DNA of 64,000 nucleotides from an uncultured Bacilli bacterium (GCA_934119955.1 CAKOSZ010000006.1:1-64000); one strand, 5' to 3'. Positions 6,646 through 16,695 are shown, numbered from the stretch's first letter. Notes: generated by a model not told the origin, from the sequence alone. Made by a program: numbers and translations.

Positions 6646-8805
6646 ATGTTAATAGAAGTATTGGTAGAATTAAAAGCAAGAGCAGTTGATAAATATTTTA
6701 CTTATAAAGTTCCAATTGATTTAATTAGCAAGATTAAAGTAGGAGTTAGGGTAATAGTTCCTTTTGCATATTCTAAATTAATGGGATTTGTAACAAGTAT
6801 TAATGTTAAAAGTACAAGTGATTATGAAATTAAAGAAATTTTAGATGTAGTTGACATGGATGTTATTTTAACAGATGAATTGTTAGAACTTGGAAAGTAT
6901 TTAAAAGAAAAAACACTTGCTACTTTAATATCATGTTATCAGGTAATGCTTCCTAATGGGTATAAAGCAAGTAACAAAAAAATTAATAAGAAATATGAAA
7001 CATATGTAACAGTTAATACAGATAAGTTAAAAAATATAAAATTAAGTGATAAACAACAAGTTATTATTAATATTTTACTTAAAAATAAGCAAGTTACGTA
7101 TAGTTATTTAAAAAAAATTAATTCATCGGTTGATACTTTAATTAAAAATGGAGTTTTAGTTAAAGAAAAAGTAGAAGTATATAGATTAAATAATAATTAT
7201 AAATTAAAAGAAAAATATCTTTTAACCCCTGATCAAGAAAAAGTATATAAGCAAGTTAATTTGGATAAATTTCAAACCTATTTATTATATGGAGTAACTG
7301 GATCTGGGAAAACAGAAGTATATATGGAGTTAATTGAAGATGTTATTAAAAATGGAAAAGAAGCAATTGTGTTAATTCCTGAAATTAGTTTAACTCCTCA
7401 AACGGTAAGACGTTTTATTGAAAGATTTGGGCAAGTTATAGCCGTTTTACATTCAGGACTTTCTGATAGTGAAAAGTATGATGAATATAGAAAAATTAGA
7501 AAAGGTGAGGTAAAAATAGTAATTGGGGCTAGAAGTGCTATCTTTGCTCCTCTTGAAAATCTAGGAATAATTGTTGTTGATGAAGAGCATTCCACTTCTT
7601 ATAAGCAAGAAAATATGCCAAGATATGATGCTATTGAAGTTGCTAAAAAAAGAGGAGAATATCATAATTGTCCAGTTGTTTTAGGATCAGCAACTCCCAC
7701 CTTAGAATCTTTTGCAAGAACTATAAAAAATGTTTATACTTTATTAAAATTAGAAAAAAGAGTAAACGATAGATCTCTTCCTGAGGTATCAATAATTGAT
7801 ATGATGAAAGTAAAAAAGAAAACTAAGTTTTTTAGTGAAGGGTTATATGAAAAAATAAATAATACTTTACAAAAAGGGGAACAAGTAATTTTATTTTTAA
7901 ATAAAAGAGGTTATGCTACAACTATAAGTTGTAAGAATTGTGGTAAAACATTTACTTGCAAGAACTGTGATATTACTTTAACTTATCACAAATCAAGTGA
8001 AATGTTAAGATGTCATTATTGTGGGTATGCTGAACTAAAACCAAAAGTTTGTCCAAATTGTCAAAGTGAACTGGAATTAAGTGGTACAGGAACCGAACAA
8101 GTAGAAGAAGAACTTAATACTCTGTTTCCAAACTATAAAACAATTAGGATGGATTTTGACACTACAAGTAAAAAAGGAAGTCATGAAAAAATAATTGAAG
8201 CATTTAGAAATAATGAATATCAAATTTTAGTAGGAACCCAAATGATTGCTAAGGGCTTAGATTTTTCTAATGTTACCTTAGTAGGGGTAATAAATGCTGA
8301 TGGTAGTTTGAATATTCCAGATTTTAGAAGTAGTGAAACCACTTTTGATTTATTAAACCAAGTATCTGGAAGAGCAGGAAGAGGAGATAAAAAAGGTTAT
8401 GTTTATATTCAAACCTTTAATCCTACTCATTATGCAATTTTATATGCTAAAAATAATAATTATTTAGGATTTTTTCAAAATGAGATGAAAAACAGACATT
8501 TATTAAATTACCCACCTTATTGTTATTTAGCCTTAATCATTTTATCAGCAACTGATTATAATTATTTAGGATTGGAATCTAAAAAAATAAAAGAATACTT
8601 AAAAACAAATTTAGTAGATGATATTAGTATCCTTGGTCCATCTCTTGCTAATCCATTTAGAGTTAATAAAATATATAGAATGAATATAATAATTAAATAT
8701 AAAAAAGAAAATAATATTTATGAAGTATTAAATAATTTAATTAATCATTATAAAATAAATGATAAGTTAAGAATAGATATTGATTTTAATCCAAGAAGTT
8801 TTTAA
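6646..8805 (+). CDS. priA: Primosomal replication-restart helicase PriA
   Basis: PriA recognises abandoned forks and D-loops and reloads the replisome. The 719-aa protein has the N-terminal DNA-binding domain, Walker A GVTGSGKT at residues 216-223, the DEEH box (VVDEEHSTSYKQ), GSATPTLES, and the zinc region with four CxxC pairs (CKNC, CKNC, CHYC, CPNC) that is diagnostic for PriA. Helicase motifs V and VI appear as GTQMIAKGLDF and SGRAGRG. Length and order are normal. The start ATG has an AGGAGGT site 5 nt upstream. It follows the decayed region with no promoter that I can point to with confidence, so it may be read from the 5586 or another upstream promoter. Confidence 0.95.
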   Translation: MLIEVLVELKARAVDKYFTYKVPIDLISKIKVGVRVIVPFAYSKLMGFVTSINVKSTSDYEIKEILDVVDMDVILTDELLELGKYLKEKTLATLISCYQVMLPNGYKASNKKINKKYETYVTVNTDKLKNIKLSDKQQVIINILLKNKQVTYSYLKKINSSVDTLIKNGVLVKEKVEVYRLNNNYKLKEKYLLTPDQEKVYKQVNLDKFQTYLLYGVTGSGKTEVYMELIEDVIKNGKEAIVLIPEISLTPQTVRRFIERFGQVIAVLHSGLSDSEKYDEYRKIRKGEVKIVIGARSAIFAPLENLGIIVVDEEHSTSYKQENMPRYDAIEVAKKRGEYHNCPVVLGSATPTLESFARTIKNVYTLLKLEKRVNDRSLPEVSIIDMMKVKKKTKFFSEGLYEKINNTLQKGEQVILFLNKRGYATTISCKNCGKTFTCKNCDITLTYHKSSEMLRCHYCGYAELKPKVCPNCQSELELSGTGTEQVEEELNTLFPNYKTIRMDFDTTSKKGSHEKIIEAFRNNEYQILVGTQMIAKGLDFSNVTLVGVINADGSLNIPDFRSSETTFDLLNQVSGRAGRGDKKGYVYIQTFNPTHYAILYAKNNNYLGFFQNEMKNRHLLNYPPYCYLALIILSATDYNYLGLESKKIKEYLKTNLVDDISILGPSLANPFRVNKIYRMNIIIKYKKENNIYEVLNNLINHYKINDKLRIDIDFNPRSF

Positions 8806-8806
8806 T

Positions 8807-8880
8807 AAAATGAAATACCTAAAATGCAAAATAAAAAATACTCAAAATGTAAAATGAAAATTACTCAAAATGTAAAATGA
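8807..8880 (+). repeat. Short tandem repeat, about 23 bp x 3.3
   Basis: Three consecutive units start at 8807 (21 bp), 8828 (23 bp) and 8851 (23 bp), followed by a 7-bp partial unit. The shared core is TACTCAAAATGTAAAATGA, with variant TACCTAAAATGCAAAATAA in the first unit. It lies in the priA-pflB gap directly after the priA stop. Multiple short repeats of this kind occur at the ends of some insertion sequences, but no transposase is present. Confidence 0.75.
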
Positions 8881-8892
8881 TATAAAAAAATT

Positions 8893-8922
8893 AAAAGTTT
8901 TAAAAAAAATAAAACTTTTTTT
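8893..8922 (+). terminator. AT-rich intrinsic terminator
   Basis: AAAAGTTTTA, an A-rich loop, TAAAACTTTT and a T run. It most likely ends the priA transcript. Confidence 0.6.
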
Positions 8923-8940
8923 CTATATCTAAAAAAACTA

Positions 8941-8949
8941 TGTTATAAT
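8941..8949 (+). promoter_or_regulatory. Extended -10 promoter of pflB
   Basis: TGTTATAAT (TGnTATAAT) with no good -35; the site GAGGGAGG follows at 8961-8968 and the pflB ATG is at 8973. Confidence 0.65.
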
Positions 8950-8972
8950 TATTAAGAATAGAGGGAGGACAT

Positions 8973-11180
8973 ATGTTTAAAGATGGTTATTATAAAACTC
9001 ATGTAGATGTTCATGATTTTATTAAAAGAAATATTACTCCGTATGATGGTGATGAATCATTTTTAGTTGGAGTTACTAGTAAAACAAAGAAAGTTTTAGA
9101 AAAAGTTGAAGATTTATTAAAGGAAGAATTAGAGAAGAAAGTATTAGATATTGATACTATTCATGTATCTGGGATTAATAATTTTGAACCTGGCTATATT
9201 GATAAGGAAAATGAGGTAATATTTGGTCTTCAAACTGATAAACCTTTAAAAAGAATAATGAATCCATTTGGTGGTATGCGTATGCTTAAAAATAGTTTAG
9301 CAACATATGGTTATAAAATGGATCCTAATATAGAAAAGTATTTTCCTATGTTTACTAAATCGCATAATGATGGGGTATATGATGCTTATACCAAGGAAAT
9401 TAAACTTGCTAAACATGTTGGTTTAATTACAGGACTTCCAGATGCTTATGGAAGAGGAAGAATAATAGGAGATTACAGAAGAGTTGCTTTGTATGGAGTT
9501 GACTTTTTAATAGCAGAAAAGCAAAAAGATTTAGAAAATATTAAGGTTGAATTAGATGATAGTATTAGATTAAGAGAAGAAGTTAGTAATCAAATAAAAG
9601 CCTTAAATAAAATGAAAGAAATGGCTTTATCGTATGGATTTGATATATCAAAACCTGCTACTAATAGTTTTGAAGCAGTTGAGTGGTTATATCTTGCTTA
9701 TCTTGCAGCAGTTAAAGAAAATAATGGAGCTGCTGAATCTCTTGGAAGAGTAGATGCCTTTTTAGATATTTACTTTGAACACGATTTAAAAAATGGTTTA
9801 ATAACTGAGGAAGAAGTTCAAGAATTAGTTGATCAATTTGTAATAAAATTAAGATTAATTAGACATTTAAGAACTCCTGAATATGATGAGTTATTTTCTG
9901 GGGATCCTACTTGGGTAACATGTAGTCTTGGAGGATGCTTTAAAAATAAAAAGAGCATGGTTACTAAAACTTCGTATAGAATTTTACATACCTTAACTAA
10001 TTTAAATCCAAGTCCAGAACCTAATATGACAGTTCTATGGAGTGAATATTTACCTGAAAACTTTAAAAGATATGCAGCTAAGATGAGTATTGAAACTGAT
10101 AGTATTCAATATGAAAATGATGATTTGATGCGTCCTCTTTATGGTGATGATTATGGTATTGCTTGTTGTGTTTCAGCCATGCGAATGGGATGTGATATGC
10201 AATTTTTTGGGGCAAGATGTAACCTTGCTAAGGCACTTTTATATAGTATAAACGAAGGAATTGATGAAATAGAAAATGTAAAAGTTTTAGATGGAATTAA
10301 AAAATTAGATGGTAAATATTTGAATTATCAAAAAGTTTTACAAAATTTTGATTTAGTAATTGAAAAAACTGCTAAGATATATGCAGATAGTATGAATATT
10401 ATTCATTATATGCATGATAAATATGCTTATGAAGCAAGTCAAATGGCTTTACATGATACTAATGTTAGACGTTTGATGGCTTATGGAGTTGCTGGTTTAT
10501 CAGTTGTTGCTGATAGTTTATCGGCTATTAAATATGCTAAGGTAGTACCTATTAGAAATGAAAAAGGTGTTGCAATTGATTTTAAAGTTGAGGGTGATTA
10601 TCCAAAATATGGAAATGATGATGACAGAGTAGATAGTATTGCTAAGATGGTTCTTGAAAAATTATACTTTGAATTATCTAGACATAAAACTTATAGAAAG
10701 TCAATTCCAACCTTATCAGTTTTAACGATTACTTCAAATGTTGTTTATGGTCATAAAACTGGAACTACTCCTGATGGAAGACTTGCCGGAACTCCTTTTG
10801 CCCCAGGAGCAAACCCAATGCATGGAAGAGATGCAAGTGGTGCGCTTGCAAGTCTTAACAGTGTTTCAAAACTTAATTATAAGTCTTGTTGTAGGGATGG
10901 AATTAGTAATACATTTTCAATTGTACCAACTGCCTTAGGACAAAATAAATTAGAACAAATTGATAATTTAGTTGCAATTTTAGATGGTTATTTTATGCAA
11001 GGAGCCCATCATTTAAATGTTAATGTTTTAACTCGTGAAACACTAATTGATGCTAAAAATCATCCTGAGAAATATCCACTTTTGACTATTCGTGTATCAG
11101 GTTATTCAGTTAGATTCAATAGATTAACTGATGAACAAAAAGATGAAGTAATTAAAAGAACTTTCCATGAGGCTATGTAG
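8973..11180 (+). CDS. pflB: Pyruvate formate-lyase (formate C-acetyltransferase)
   Basis: PflB cleaves pyruvate with CoA to acetyl-CoA and formate by a glycyl-radical mechanism, so the organism ferments anaerobically. The 735-aa length is close to the family's (about 740-760). The catalytic cysteine pair is at 398-399 ([12 protein letters not shown]) and the radical glycine is Gly710 in [10 protein letters not shown] near the C-terminus, both intact. Other recognisable blocks are [22 protein letters not shown] and [12 protein letters not shown]. The activase gene starts on the base after the stop codon, so the pair forms a tight operon. Formate produced here could feed one-carbon metabolism, although no formate-tetrahydrofolate ligase is in the window. 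Confidence 0.97.
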   Translation: MFKDGYYKTHVDVHDFIKRNITPYDGDESFLVGVTSKTKKVLEKVEDLLKEELEKKVLDIDTIHVSGINNFEPGYIDKENEVIFGLQTDKPLKRIMNPFGGMRMLKNSLATYGYKMDPNIEKYFPMFTKSHNDGVYDAYTKEIKLAKHVGLITGLPDAYGRGRIIGDYRRVALYGVDFLIAEKQKDLENIKVELDDSIRLREEVSNQIKALNKMKEMALSYGFDISKPATNSFEAVEWLYLAYLAAVKENNGAAESLGRVDAFLDIYFEHDLKNGLITEEEVQELVDQFVIKLRLIRHLRTPEYDELFSGDPTWVTCSLGGCFKNKKSMVTKTSYRILHTLTNLNPSPEPNMTVLWSEYLPENFKRYAAKMSIETDSIQYENDDLMRPLYGDDYGIACCVSAMRMGCDMQFFGARCNLAKALLYSINEGIDEIENVKVLDGIKKLDGKYLNYQKVLQNFDLVIEKTAKIYADSMNIIHYMHDKYAYEASQMALHDTNVRRLMAYGVAGLSVVADSLSAIKYAKVVPIRNEKGVAIDFKVEGDYPKYGNDDDRVDSIAKMVLEKLYFELSRHKTYRKSIPTLSVLTITSNVVYGHKTGTTPDGRLAGTPFAPGANPMHGRDASGALASLNSVSKLNYKSCCRDGISNTFSIVPTALGQNKLEQIDNLVAILDGYFMQGAHHLNVNVLTRETLIDAKNHPEKYPLLTIRVSGYSVRFNRLTDEQKDEVIKRTFHEAM

Positions 11181-11879
11181 ATGGGAAGCATCTCATCAGT
11201 TGAAACTATGTCCTGCGTTGATGGACCAGGTATTAGAATAGTAGTATTTTTAAATGGTTGCAGGAAGCGATGTTTATATTGTCATAATCCCGAAATGTTT
11301 ACAATGAAAAAAGATAACATGGATGTTTTAGAACTTGTAAATAAAATTAAAAGATATAAAACTTACTTTGGTAAAAAAGGAGGAGTCACCTTCTCAGGAG
11401 GTGAACCTCTTCTTCAAACTAATTTTTTAATCGAGGTTTTAAAAGAATTAAAAAATAATAACATAAATGTTGCAATTGAAACCTCAGGGGATTATTTAGG
11501 AAATATAGAAGAACTTTTAGAATATACGGATATTATAATATTAGATATAAAAGATACAAGAGAAAAAGAATATAAATATTTAACTGGTCAAGATATAAGT
11601 GTTCAAGAAAAATTTATTGAAATAATTAATAACTATGATTTAAAAGTTCATATAACTCAGGTAATAATCCCAGGAATTAATGATAATTTAGATTATCTTA
11701 AAAGTTTAAAAGAATACCTTAAAAAAATTAAAAATGTAGAAGAAATTAAATTCTTACCATATCATAGACTTGGCATAGAAAAATATCAAAAGTTAAATAT
11801 TCCTTATAAGTTAAATATAAATGATATGTCTATTGCAGAGTGTAATAATTTATATGAAGAATTTAAAAAGTTAGTTTGA
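11181..11879 (+). CDS. pflA: Pyruvate formate-lyase activating enzyme (radical SAM)
   Basis: PflA abstracts a hydrogen from the PflB glycine using S-adenosylmethionine and a 4Fe-4S cluster. The cluster motif CxxxCxxC is at Cys27, Cys31 and Cys34 (NGCRKRCLYCHNPE), followed by the GGEP-type segment VTFSGGEPLLQ. The 232-aa length is usual. It begins directly after the pflB stop; the GAGG within the last pflB codons can act as its ribosome binding site. No separate promoter is seen. Confidence 0.95.
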   Translation: MGSISSVETMSCVDGPGIRIVVFLNGCRKRCLYCHNPEMFTMKKDNMDVLELVNKIKRYKTYFGKKGGVTFSGGEPLLQTNFLIEVLKELKNNNINVAIETSGDYLGNIEELLEYTDIIILDIKDTREKEYKYLTGQDISVQEKFIEIINNYDLKVHITQVIIPGINDNLDYLKSLKEYLKKIKNVEEIKFLPYHRLGIEKYQKLNIPYKLNINDMSIAECNNLYEEFKKLV

Positions 11880-11960
11880 AAATTTTTAATAAAAAATGTG
11901 TAATTTATATATAGTAATTTAATACAAAACTTAATAAAAAAATAAGAGAGGAAATAAAAA

Positions 11961-14225
11961 ATGAAAAATAAAAGAAAAATAGTAATAATATCAAGTATAG
12001 TAATAGGTGTATTAGTACTAACACTTGGAATAACTTATTCTATATTCACTTTTAATGCAGTTGGAAAAAATTCTAACTTGGTTGTGGGTGATATTTATAT
12101 GCATTATAATGAACCAAGTCAAGGATTAACCTTATCAAATGCTCGTCCTTTATCAGAATATAGAGTAGATGTTAATAAAATTCAAACATGCGTTGATTAT
12201 CTTACAGAAAAAGAAATTTCACAGTTTGTTGTAAGTAAAGAAACTTATCAAAATTGTACTAATCGTTATAATGAGTATATCTTTACTTTGAGGGAACAAT
12301 ATGAAGGAAATGATTTTCCATCTCTTCCTTTATCATGGTATTGTCCAGCACTTACTTATGATGATTATTGTTCTGGCAAAACATTAACATATCAAGGGGC
12401 ACAGCATTTATTAGAAGATGGAGGAATTAGGGAGGAAGAATTAGAGGAATTAACTAATAATTATTTATTATATGGAGAAGAATTTCAACAAGAAACAATT
12501 CAAATATTTGATATTGTTGAAGACTATAAAAATAGAAGAGATAGGGGAAATTTAAGCCAAGATGACAAAACCTATTTAAAAGATAATGGAATAATAGTTA
12601 CTGATCTTCCTGGGACATCATATTTTGAATTTACAGTAGATGGTAAGAATACTCATGCAACTGATGCTATAAATTATCGTATTTGGTTATCTCTTGGTAA
12701 TAACAGAAGTTCAACAAGAATAGCAGACAAGTTTTTAACTTTTAAACTTACAGAAGTAAATAATGGAGTTGAAACAGTATTAAAAGATAATCTTAAATTT
12801 GAAACTATTGAAAATTCAACTGTATATTATGACATAGTACCTGCAAATACAACAAGTGAAATAGTTAAAACTTATAGACTTTATATGTGGCTTAATGATG
12901 ATGTAAAAGTATGTGGTGGAGAATTAACTGATGGTTGTGATTATACTGTTGCTGAGTGGAATAATGCCTATGCAAGTGTAAAAGTAAATGTTAATGGAGA
13001 ATATCAAAAATCAGCAAATTTTGCTCAATACATTAAAAGTAGATATAATGGATCAAAAAAAGATGGTATAGTTGCTATTAATACCGAGGGATATCAAGCA
13101 TCAAGTGGTGATACTATAAGAGAATATAGATATAATGGAATAGGAAACTATTGTACTTATCCAAGTCCTTATGTATATGGAACAAATTCACAAACAGGTG
13201 AAGAAGAAAAATGGTCAGTCCTAGATAATATTTGCCCTCAAAATGTTAGTACTAATATTGTAACTTCTACTCGTTTATCTGCACAAAATGATTTTTTTGC
13301 AAGTGGACTTGAAGGCCCGGCATATGGAATGATTAAGGAAAGTGGCCAATCTTACCTCGTTTCTGTAAATACTAAAAATAATCAAATAACTCCAATTGAT
13401 AGTGGGATTAGAAATTATATTATGTTTAACAATGAAATGTGGCGAATAATTGGTGTGTTTAATGAAGAAAATGCTGATGGTGTTAAAGAAGAAAGAATAA
13501 GAATAGTAAAAGATGATCCATTGCTTGCAAGTTATGATGCCCCAAAAACTATTACTAAAAATGGTGTAACATATACAATATTTAATAATACTTATAGTGG
13601 TGATTCTAACAATGGAACACCAAAATATAAATATTTTTATTGGAATAATCCTGATAGTAATTATACGGGTAATTTAAATGATTGGACTAAATCGGGACTT
13701 ATGTATTATTTAAATGATAATTATTTAAATAGTTTAAGTGATGCTGCTTTAATTGAAAATATGAAATATTATTTAGATGGCTCTTTGGATTTCTATGATG
13801 CAAGAGGTGCATATAATAAAGAAAGAGGAATTAACCAAGAAACTAAAACTGATCCATGGAGTGGTAAGGTTGCATTACTTTATGGTAGTGATATTCTTTA
13901 TGCTACTGATACATATTCTAAGGATGATCAAAATTTTGCAAATAATAATTGGCTTATAAATAATGATGTTGTAAGTGGATTTTGGTTACTTAGTAAAGTA
14001 GGTGAAACAGAAGAGGAAAGTAAAAATACTATGCAAATTGTAAATATTGGTGGAATTGGGGATATGGAGCCACCTTCACCTAGACTTGATTATAGTGAAG
14101 TTAATCAATATAGATCTTCTAAGGTTAGTCCTGCTGTTCGTCCTGTTGTAACACTTAAAGCAAATATTGTTGTAGCAGCTGGTGATGGAAGTATTAATAA
14201 TCCATATAGAATAAAAACTAATTAG
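11961..14225 (+). CDS. Large secreted protein with SipW-type N-terminus
   Basis: The 754-aa protein starts with KNKRK and one hydrophobic segment (about residues 6-27) followed by TYSIFTFNAVGKNSNLVVGDI. This matches the region around the signal peptidase site of TasA/camelysin-like proteins (T-Y-x-x-F, then a stretch ending GDI), so it may be processed by the SipW at 20778. The middle is an extracellular region with paired Cys (for example WYCPALTYDDYCSG). The C-terminal third has the pattern NYIMFNNEMWRIIGVF, then WLLSKVGE and finally SPAVRPVVTLKANIVVAAGDG before NPYRIK, an arrangement I know from many uncharacterised surface proteins of gut Firmicutes. It probably sits in or on the cell envelope. 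GAGAGG at 11946-11951 is the ribosome binding site; the terminator is at 14274. Confidence 0.75.
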   Translation: MKNKRKIVIISSIVIGVLVLTLGITYSIFTFNAVGKNSNLVVGDIYMHYNEPSQGLTLSNARPLSEYRVDVNKIQTCVDYLTEKEISQFVVSKETYQNCTNRYNEYIFTLREQYEGNDFPSLPLSWYCPALTYDDYCSGKTLTYQGAQHLLEDGGIREEELEELTNNYLLYGEEFQQETIQIFDIVEDYKNRRDRGNLSQDDKTYLKDNGIIVTDLPGTSYFEFTVDGKNTHATDAINYRIWLSLGNNRSSTRIADKFLTFKLTEVNNGVETVLKDNLKFETIENSTVYYDIVPANTTSEIVKTYRLYMWLNDDVKVCGGELTDGCDYTVAEWNNAYASVKVNVNGEYQKSANFAQYIKSRYNGSKKDGIVAINTEGYQASSGDTIREYRYNGIGNYCTYPSPYVYGTNSQTGEEEKWSVLDNICPQNVSTNIVTSTRLSAQNDFFASGLEGPAYGMIKESGQSYLVSVNTKNNQITPIDSGIRNYIMFNNEMWRIIGVFNEENADGVKEERIRIVKDDPLLASYDAPKTITKNGVTYTIFNNTYSGDSNNGTPKYKYFYWNNPDSNYTGNLNDWTKSGLMYYLNDNYLNSLSDAALIENMKYYLDGSLDFYDARGAYNKERGINQETKTDPWSGKVALLYGSDILYATDTYSKDDQNFANNNWLINNDVVSGFWLLSKVGETEEESKNTMQIVNIGGIGDMEPPSPRLDYSEVNQYRSSKVSPAVRPVVTLKANIVVAAGDGSINNPYRIKTN

Positions 14226-14273
14226 TTATTATCAATGTTACTATAATATAAATTGAGATGAAATAAATATATA

Positions 14274-14315
14274 ATATGGTATATAAATTATAAATTTGTA
14301 TGCCATATTTTTTTA
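14274..14315 (+). terminator. Intrinsic terminator
   Basis: ATATGGTATA pairs with TATGCCATAT (one G-U), followed by seven T. It ends the transcript from 11961 and abuts the csoR promoter. Confidence 0.75.
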
Positions 14316-14316
14316 T

Positions 14317-14345
14317 TTGACATATACCCTGTGGGGGTATATAAT
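14317..14345 (+). promoter_or_regulatory. Consensus promoter of the csoR-pump operon
   Basis: TTGACA at 14317-14322 and TATAAT at 14340-14345, spacing 17 bp. The repressor operator fills the spacer. Confidence 0.9.
14323..14341 (+). promoter_or_regulatory. CsoR-type operator
   Basis: TATACCC-TGTGG-GGGTATA is a perfect 7-bp inverted repeat with a G/C-rich core in an otherwise AT-rich region. This is the known operator form of CsoR-family repressors (TATACCC...GGGTATA). It lies exactly between the -35 and -10 boxes, so binding would block polymerase, giving autoregulation relieved by metal. Confidence 0.88.
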
Positions 14346-14364
14346 GGTAATGGAGGAAAAAGTG

Positions 14365-14634
14365 ATGGTAAAAAGAAGTGATGATATTAAAAATAGTTCT
14401 TTAAGAAGACTTAAATTGATAATTGGTCAAGTTAACGGAATTAATAAAATGGTTGATAGTGATAGAGATTGTGAAGATATTTTAATTCAAATATCTGCTG
14501 TAAGAAATGCTCTTAAAAGTTTAGGAGAAGAGATACTTTTTGATCATATGAAACATTGCATGATGACGGATATTAAAAATAATAAATTAGAAAGTGTTGA
14601 TGAGGTAATAGATATATGTAGGAGGTTAATGTGA
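14365..14634 (+). CDS. csoR: CsoR-family metal-sensing repressor
   Basis: An 89-aa all-helical regulator of the CsoR/RcnR (DUF156) family. The copper fingerprint Cys36 (DRDCEDIL), His61 and Cys65 (HMKHC) is complete and even falls on the residue numbers of Mycobacterium tuberculosis CsoR. Family knowledge: Cu(I) binding to Cys-His-Cys releases the repressor from DNA. I start it at ATG 14365, 8 nt after GGAGG (14352-14356). In-frame codons reaching back to 14296 lie in the upstream terminator and promoter and cannot be translated from this promoter. The stop TGA overlaps the GTG start of the pump gene. Confidence 0.92.
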   Translation: MVKRSDDIKNSSLRRLKLIIGQVNGINKMVDSDRDCEDILIQISAVRNALKSLGEEILFDHMKHCMMTDIKNNKLESVDEVIDICRRLM

Positions 14635-16655
14635 AATATACATATAAAATAACAGGGTTAGATTGTGCAAATTGTGCTAAAAAAATAGAAGATTATTTAA
14701 ATAAAGATGAAAGATTTTCAAATGTGGTATTAAATTATTCAACATCAAAGTTAGTTTATGAAACTGATATTGAAAATTCTTTTGTTATTATAAATGAAAT
14801 AATTTCTGGGTTAGAACCAGGTGCTAAATTAATTGAAGTTAAAGAAAAAGTTAAAAAAGAATATTCTCTTCTTTTAGTTATTATAGCCGTAATGATATTT
14901 TGTCTTGGTAATTATCTTGATTTTAAATTTAATTTTATTTTAGTAATCATATCTTATGTAATACTTTTATATAAACCTTTTAAAAAGGCTTGCTTGATGC
15001 TTATTAAAAGTCATACAATAAATGAAAATTTATTAATTGTAATATCTTGTGTTGGTGCGTATTTAATAGGTTCTAAAATGGAAGGTGTTATGGTTGTTAC
15101 ACTTTATTTAATTGGAAAAATATTAGAAGAGAGGGCAGTTAATAGAACTAGACAATCAATTGAGGATTTAGTATTAATAAAACAAGATTATGCCAATTTA
15201 AAAGATGGAGAAAAATTAAAAAAAGTTTTGGTTGAAAGTGTAATAGTTGGGGATATATTAGGAGTTAAAAAAGGTGAGAAGGTACCAGTTGATGGTGTAA
15301 TTGTTAAGGGAATTACTAATATGAATACAAGTAGTATAACAGGGGAAGCTGAGTTATTAAAAGTAAAAGAAAATGATTTAGTTTATTCTGGTTATATTAA
15401 CACAGGTGATTTAATTTATATGAAAGCAACTAAGAAATATGAAAACTCTATGGTTTTTAAAATATTAGAACTTGTTGAAAATGCTAGTAATAGAAAATCT
15501 GTCGTTGAAACTAATGTTTCAAGATTAAGTCGTATTTATACACCCATTATTTTAGTTCTTGCTGTTTTAACTTATGTATTTTTACCACTTGTTTTTAAGG
15601 TTACTTATGAAGAGAGTTTATATAGGGCTTTAACGTTTTTAGTTATTTCTTGTCCTTGTGCAATTGCAATTAGTGTGCCTTTATCATATTTTACAGGTCT
15701 TGGAGTTAGTAGTAAAAAAGGAATACTTATTAAAGGTAGTAATTACTTAGATAATTTATCTAAATTAAATAAAATAGTTTTTGATAAAACAGGTACTTTA
15801 ACAACTGGGGCTTTGACAGTTTCATCTTTAAAGATATTAGATGATAAATATGATGAAAATGAACTTATTAATATAATTGTATCAGGTGAACTATTATCAA
15901 ATCATCCAATTGCAAGTTCAATTATTAAATTAAAAAAAACCAAAGAAAAAGCCTTAAAGGTAGAAAATTTCAAGGAAGTTGAAGGAATGGGAATTACTTA
16001 TAAAATAGATGATATGAAAATTAAAGTAGGTAATTCTAAACTATGTAATTGTATGGTTGATACAGATATTCATGTTAATATAAATAATAAACATGTTGCT
16101 TCGCTTATTTTAACTGATGAGGTTAAAGAAAATACCAAAGATGTTGTTGATTATTTAAAGAAAAACAATATTGAAACCTTTATGTTTACAGGTGATAAAA
16201 AAGAAAAAGCCTTAAAACTAGGTGAAAATTTAAATCTTGATAAAGTTTATTATGAAATGTTACCTACGGATAAATTTAGTATGTATGAAAATATAAGCCA
16301 AGATAATGATATTATTGCTTATGTTGGTGATGGAGTAAATGATGCTCCGGTTTTAAAAAGAGCAACAATTGGTATATCTATGGGAGCTTTGGGAACAGAT
16401 GCTGCTATATCAGTTTCTGACATTGTTATTATGAATGATAATTTAAAAAGTATCGAAGAGGGTATTAAAATTAGTAAATATACAAACTTTATTATTAAGG
16501 AAAATTTAATAGGTGCCTTATCAGTAAAAGTTTTAATTCTAATTTTAAGTATCTTTGGATATGCTAGCATGTGGCTTGCTGTTTTAGCAGATACTGGCCT
16601 TACAGTTTTATGTATTTTAAATACATTAAGAATAATTGTTAAATTTAAAAAATAA
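14631..16655 (+). CDS. P1B-type heavy-metal ATPase, Zn/Cd/Pb-class signature
   Basis: A 674-aa heavy-metal-transporting P-type ATPase in the cell membrane. The N-terminal HMA domain carries CANC (Cys12, Cys15); the membrane metal site is CPC at 341-343 (ISCPCAIAISVPL); the phosphorylated Asp is Asp385 (DKTGTL); the hinge is GDGVNDAPVL. The last two membrane helices carry Lys633 and Asp654 (MWLAVLADTGLTVLCILNTLR), which is the P1B-2 (ZntA/CadA) signature, while the Cu-type MxxSS of CopA is absent. So the protein looks like a Zn/Cd/Pb exporter even though the repressor has a copper fingerprint. The start is GTG 14631, after AGGAGG at 14620-14625, overlapping the csoR stop. Expression is under the operator at 14323. 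Confidence 0.9.
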   Translation: MKYTYKITGLDCANCAKKIEDYLNKDERFSNVVLNYSTSKLVYETDIENSFVIINEIISGLEPGAKLIEVKEKVKKEYSLLLVIIAVMIFCLGNYLDFKFNFILVIISYVILLYKPFKKACLMLIKSHTINENLLIVISCVGAYLIGSKMEGVMVVTLYLIGKILEERAVNRTRQSIEDLVLIKQDYANLKDGEKLKKVLVESVIVGDILGVKKGEKVPVDGVIVKGITNMNTSSITGEAELLKVKENDLVYSGYINTGDLIYMKATKKYENSMVFKILELVENASNRKSVVETNVSRLSRIYTPIILVLAVLTYVFLPLVFKVTYEESLYRALTFLVISCPCAIAISVPLSYFTGLGVSSKKGILIKGSNYLDNLSKLNKIVFDKTGTLTTGALTVSSLKILDDKYDENELINIIVSGELLSNHPIASSIIKLKKTKEKALKVENFKEVEGMGITYKIDDMKIKVGNSKLCNCMVDTDIHVNINNKHVASLILTDEVKENTKDVVDYLKKNNIETFMFTGDKKEKALKLGENLNLDKVYYEMLPTDKFSMYENISQDNDIIAYVGDGVNDAPVLKRATIGISMGALGTDAAISVSDIVIMNDNLKSIEEGIKISKYTNFIIKENLIGALSVKVLILILSIFGYASMWLAVLADTGLTVLCILNTLRIIVKFKK

Positions 16656-16659
16656 AACT

Positions 16660-16695
16660 AATAAAAAGAGGAGAATTGTTTTAATTTTCCTCTTT
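16660..16695 (-). terminator. Bidirectional terminator between convergent genes
   Basis: AAAGAGGA (16665-16672) and TCCTCTTT (16688-16695) pair; the T run is best on the minus strand. The stop codon of the minus-strand gene (16681-16683) lies in the loop. Confidence 0.7.

Noticed and set aside
14296..14364. Upstream extension of csoR from ATG 14296
   Set aside because: The codons lie in the previous terminator, the promoter and operator; the transcript begins after them.
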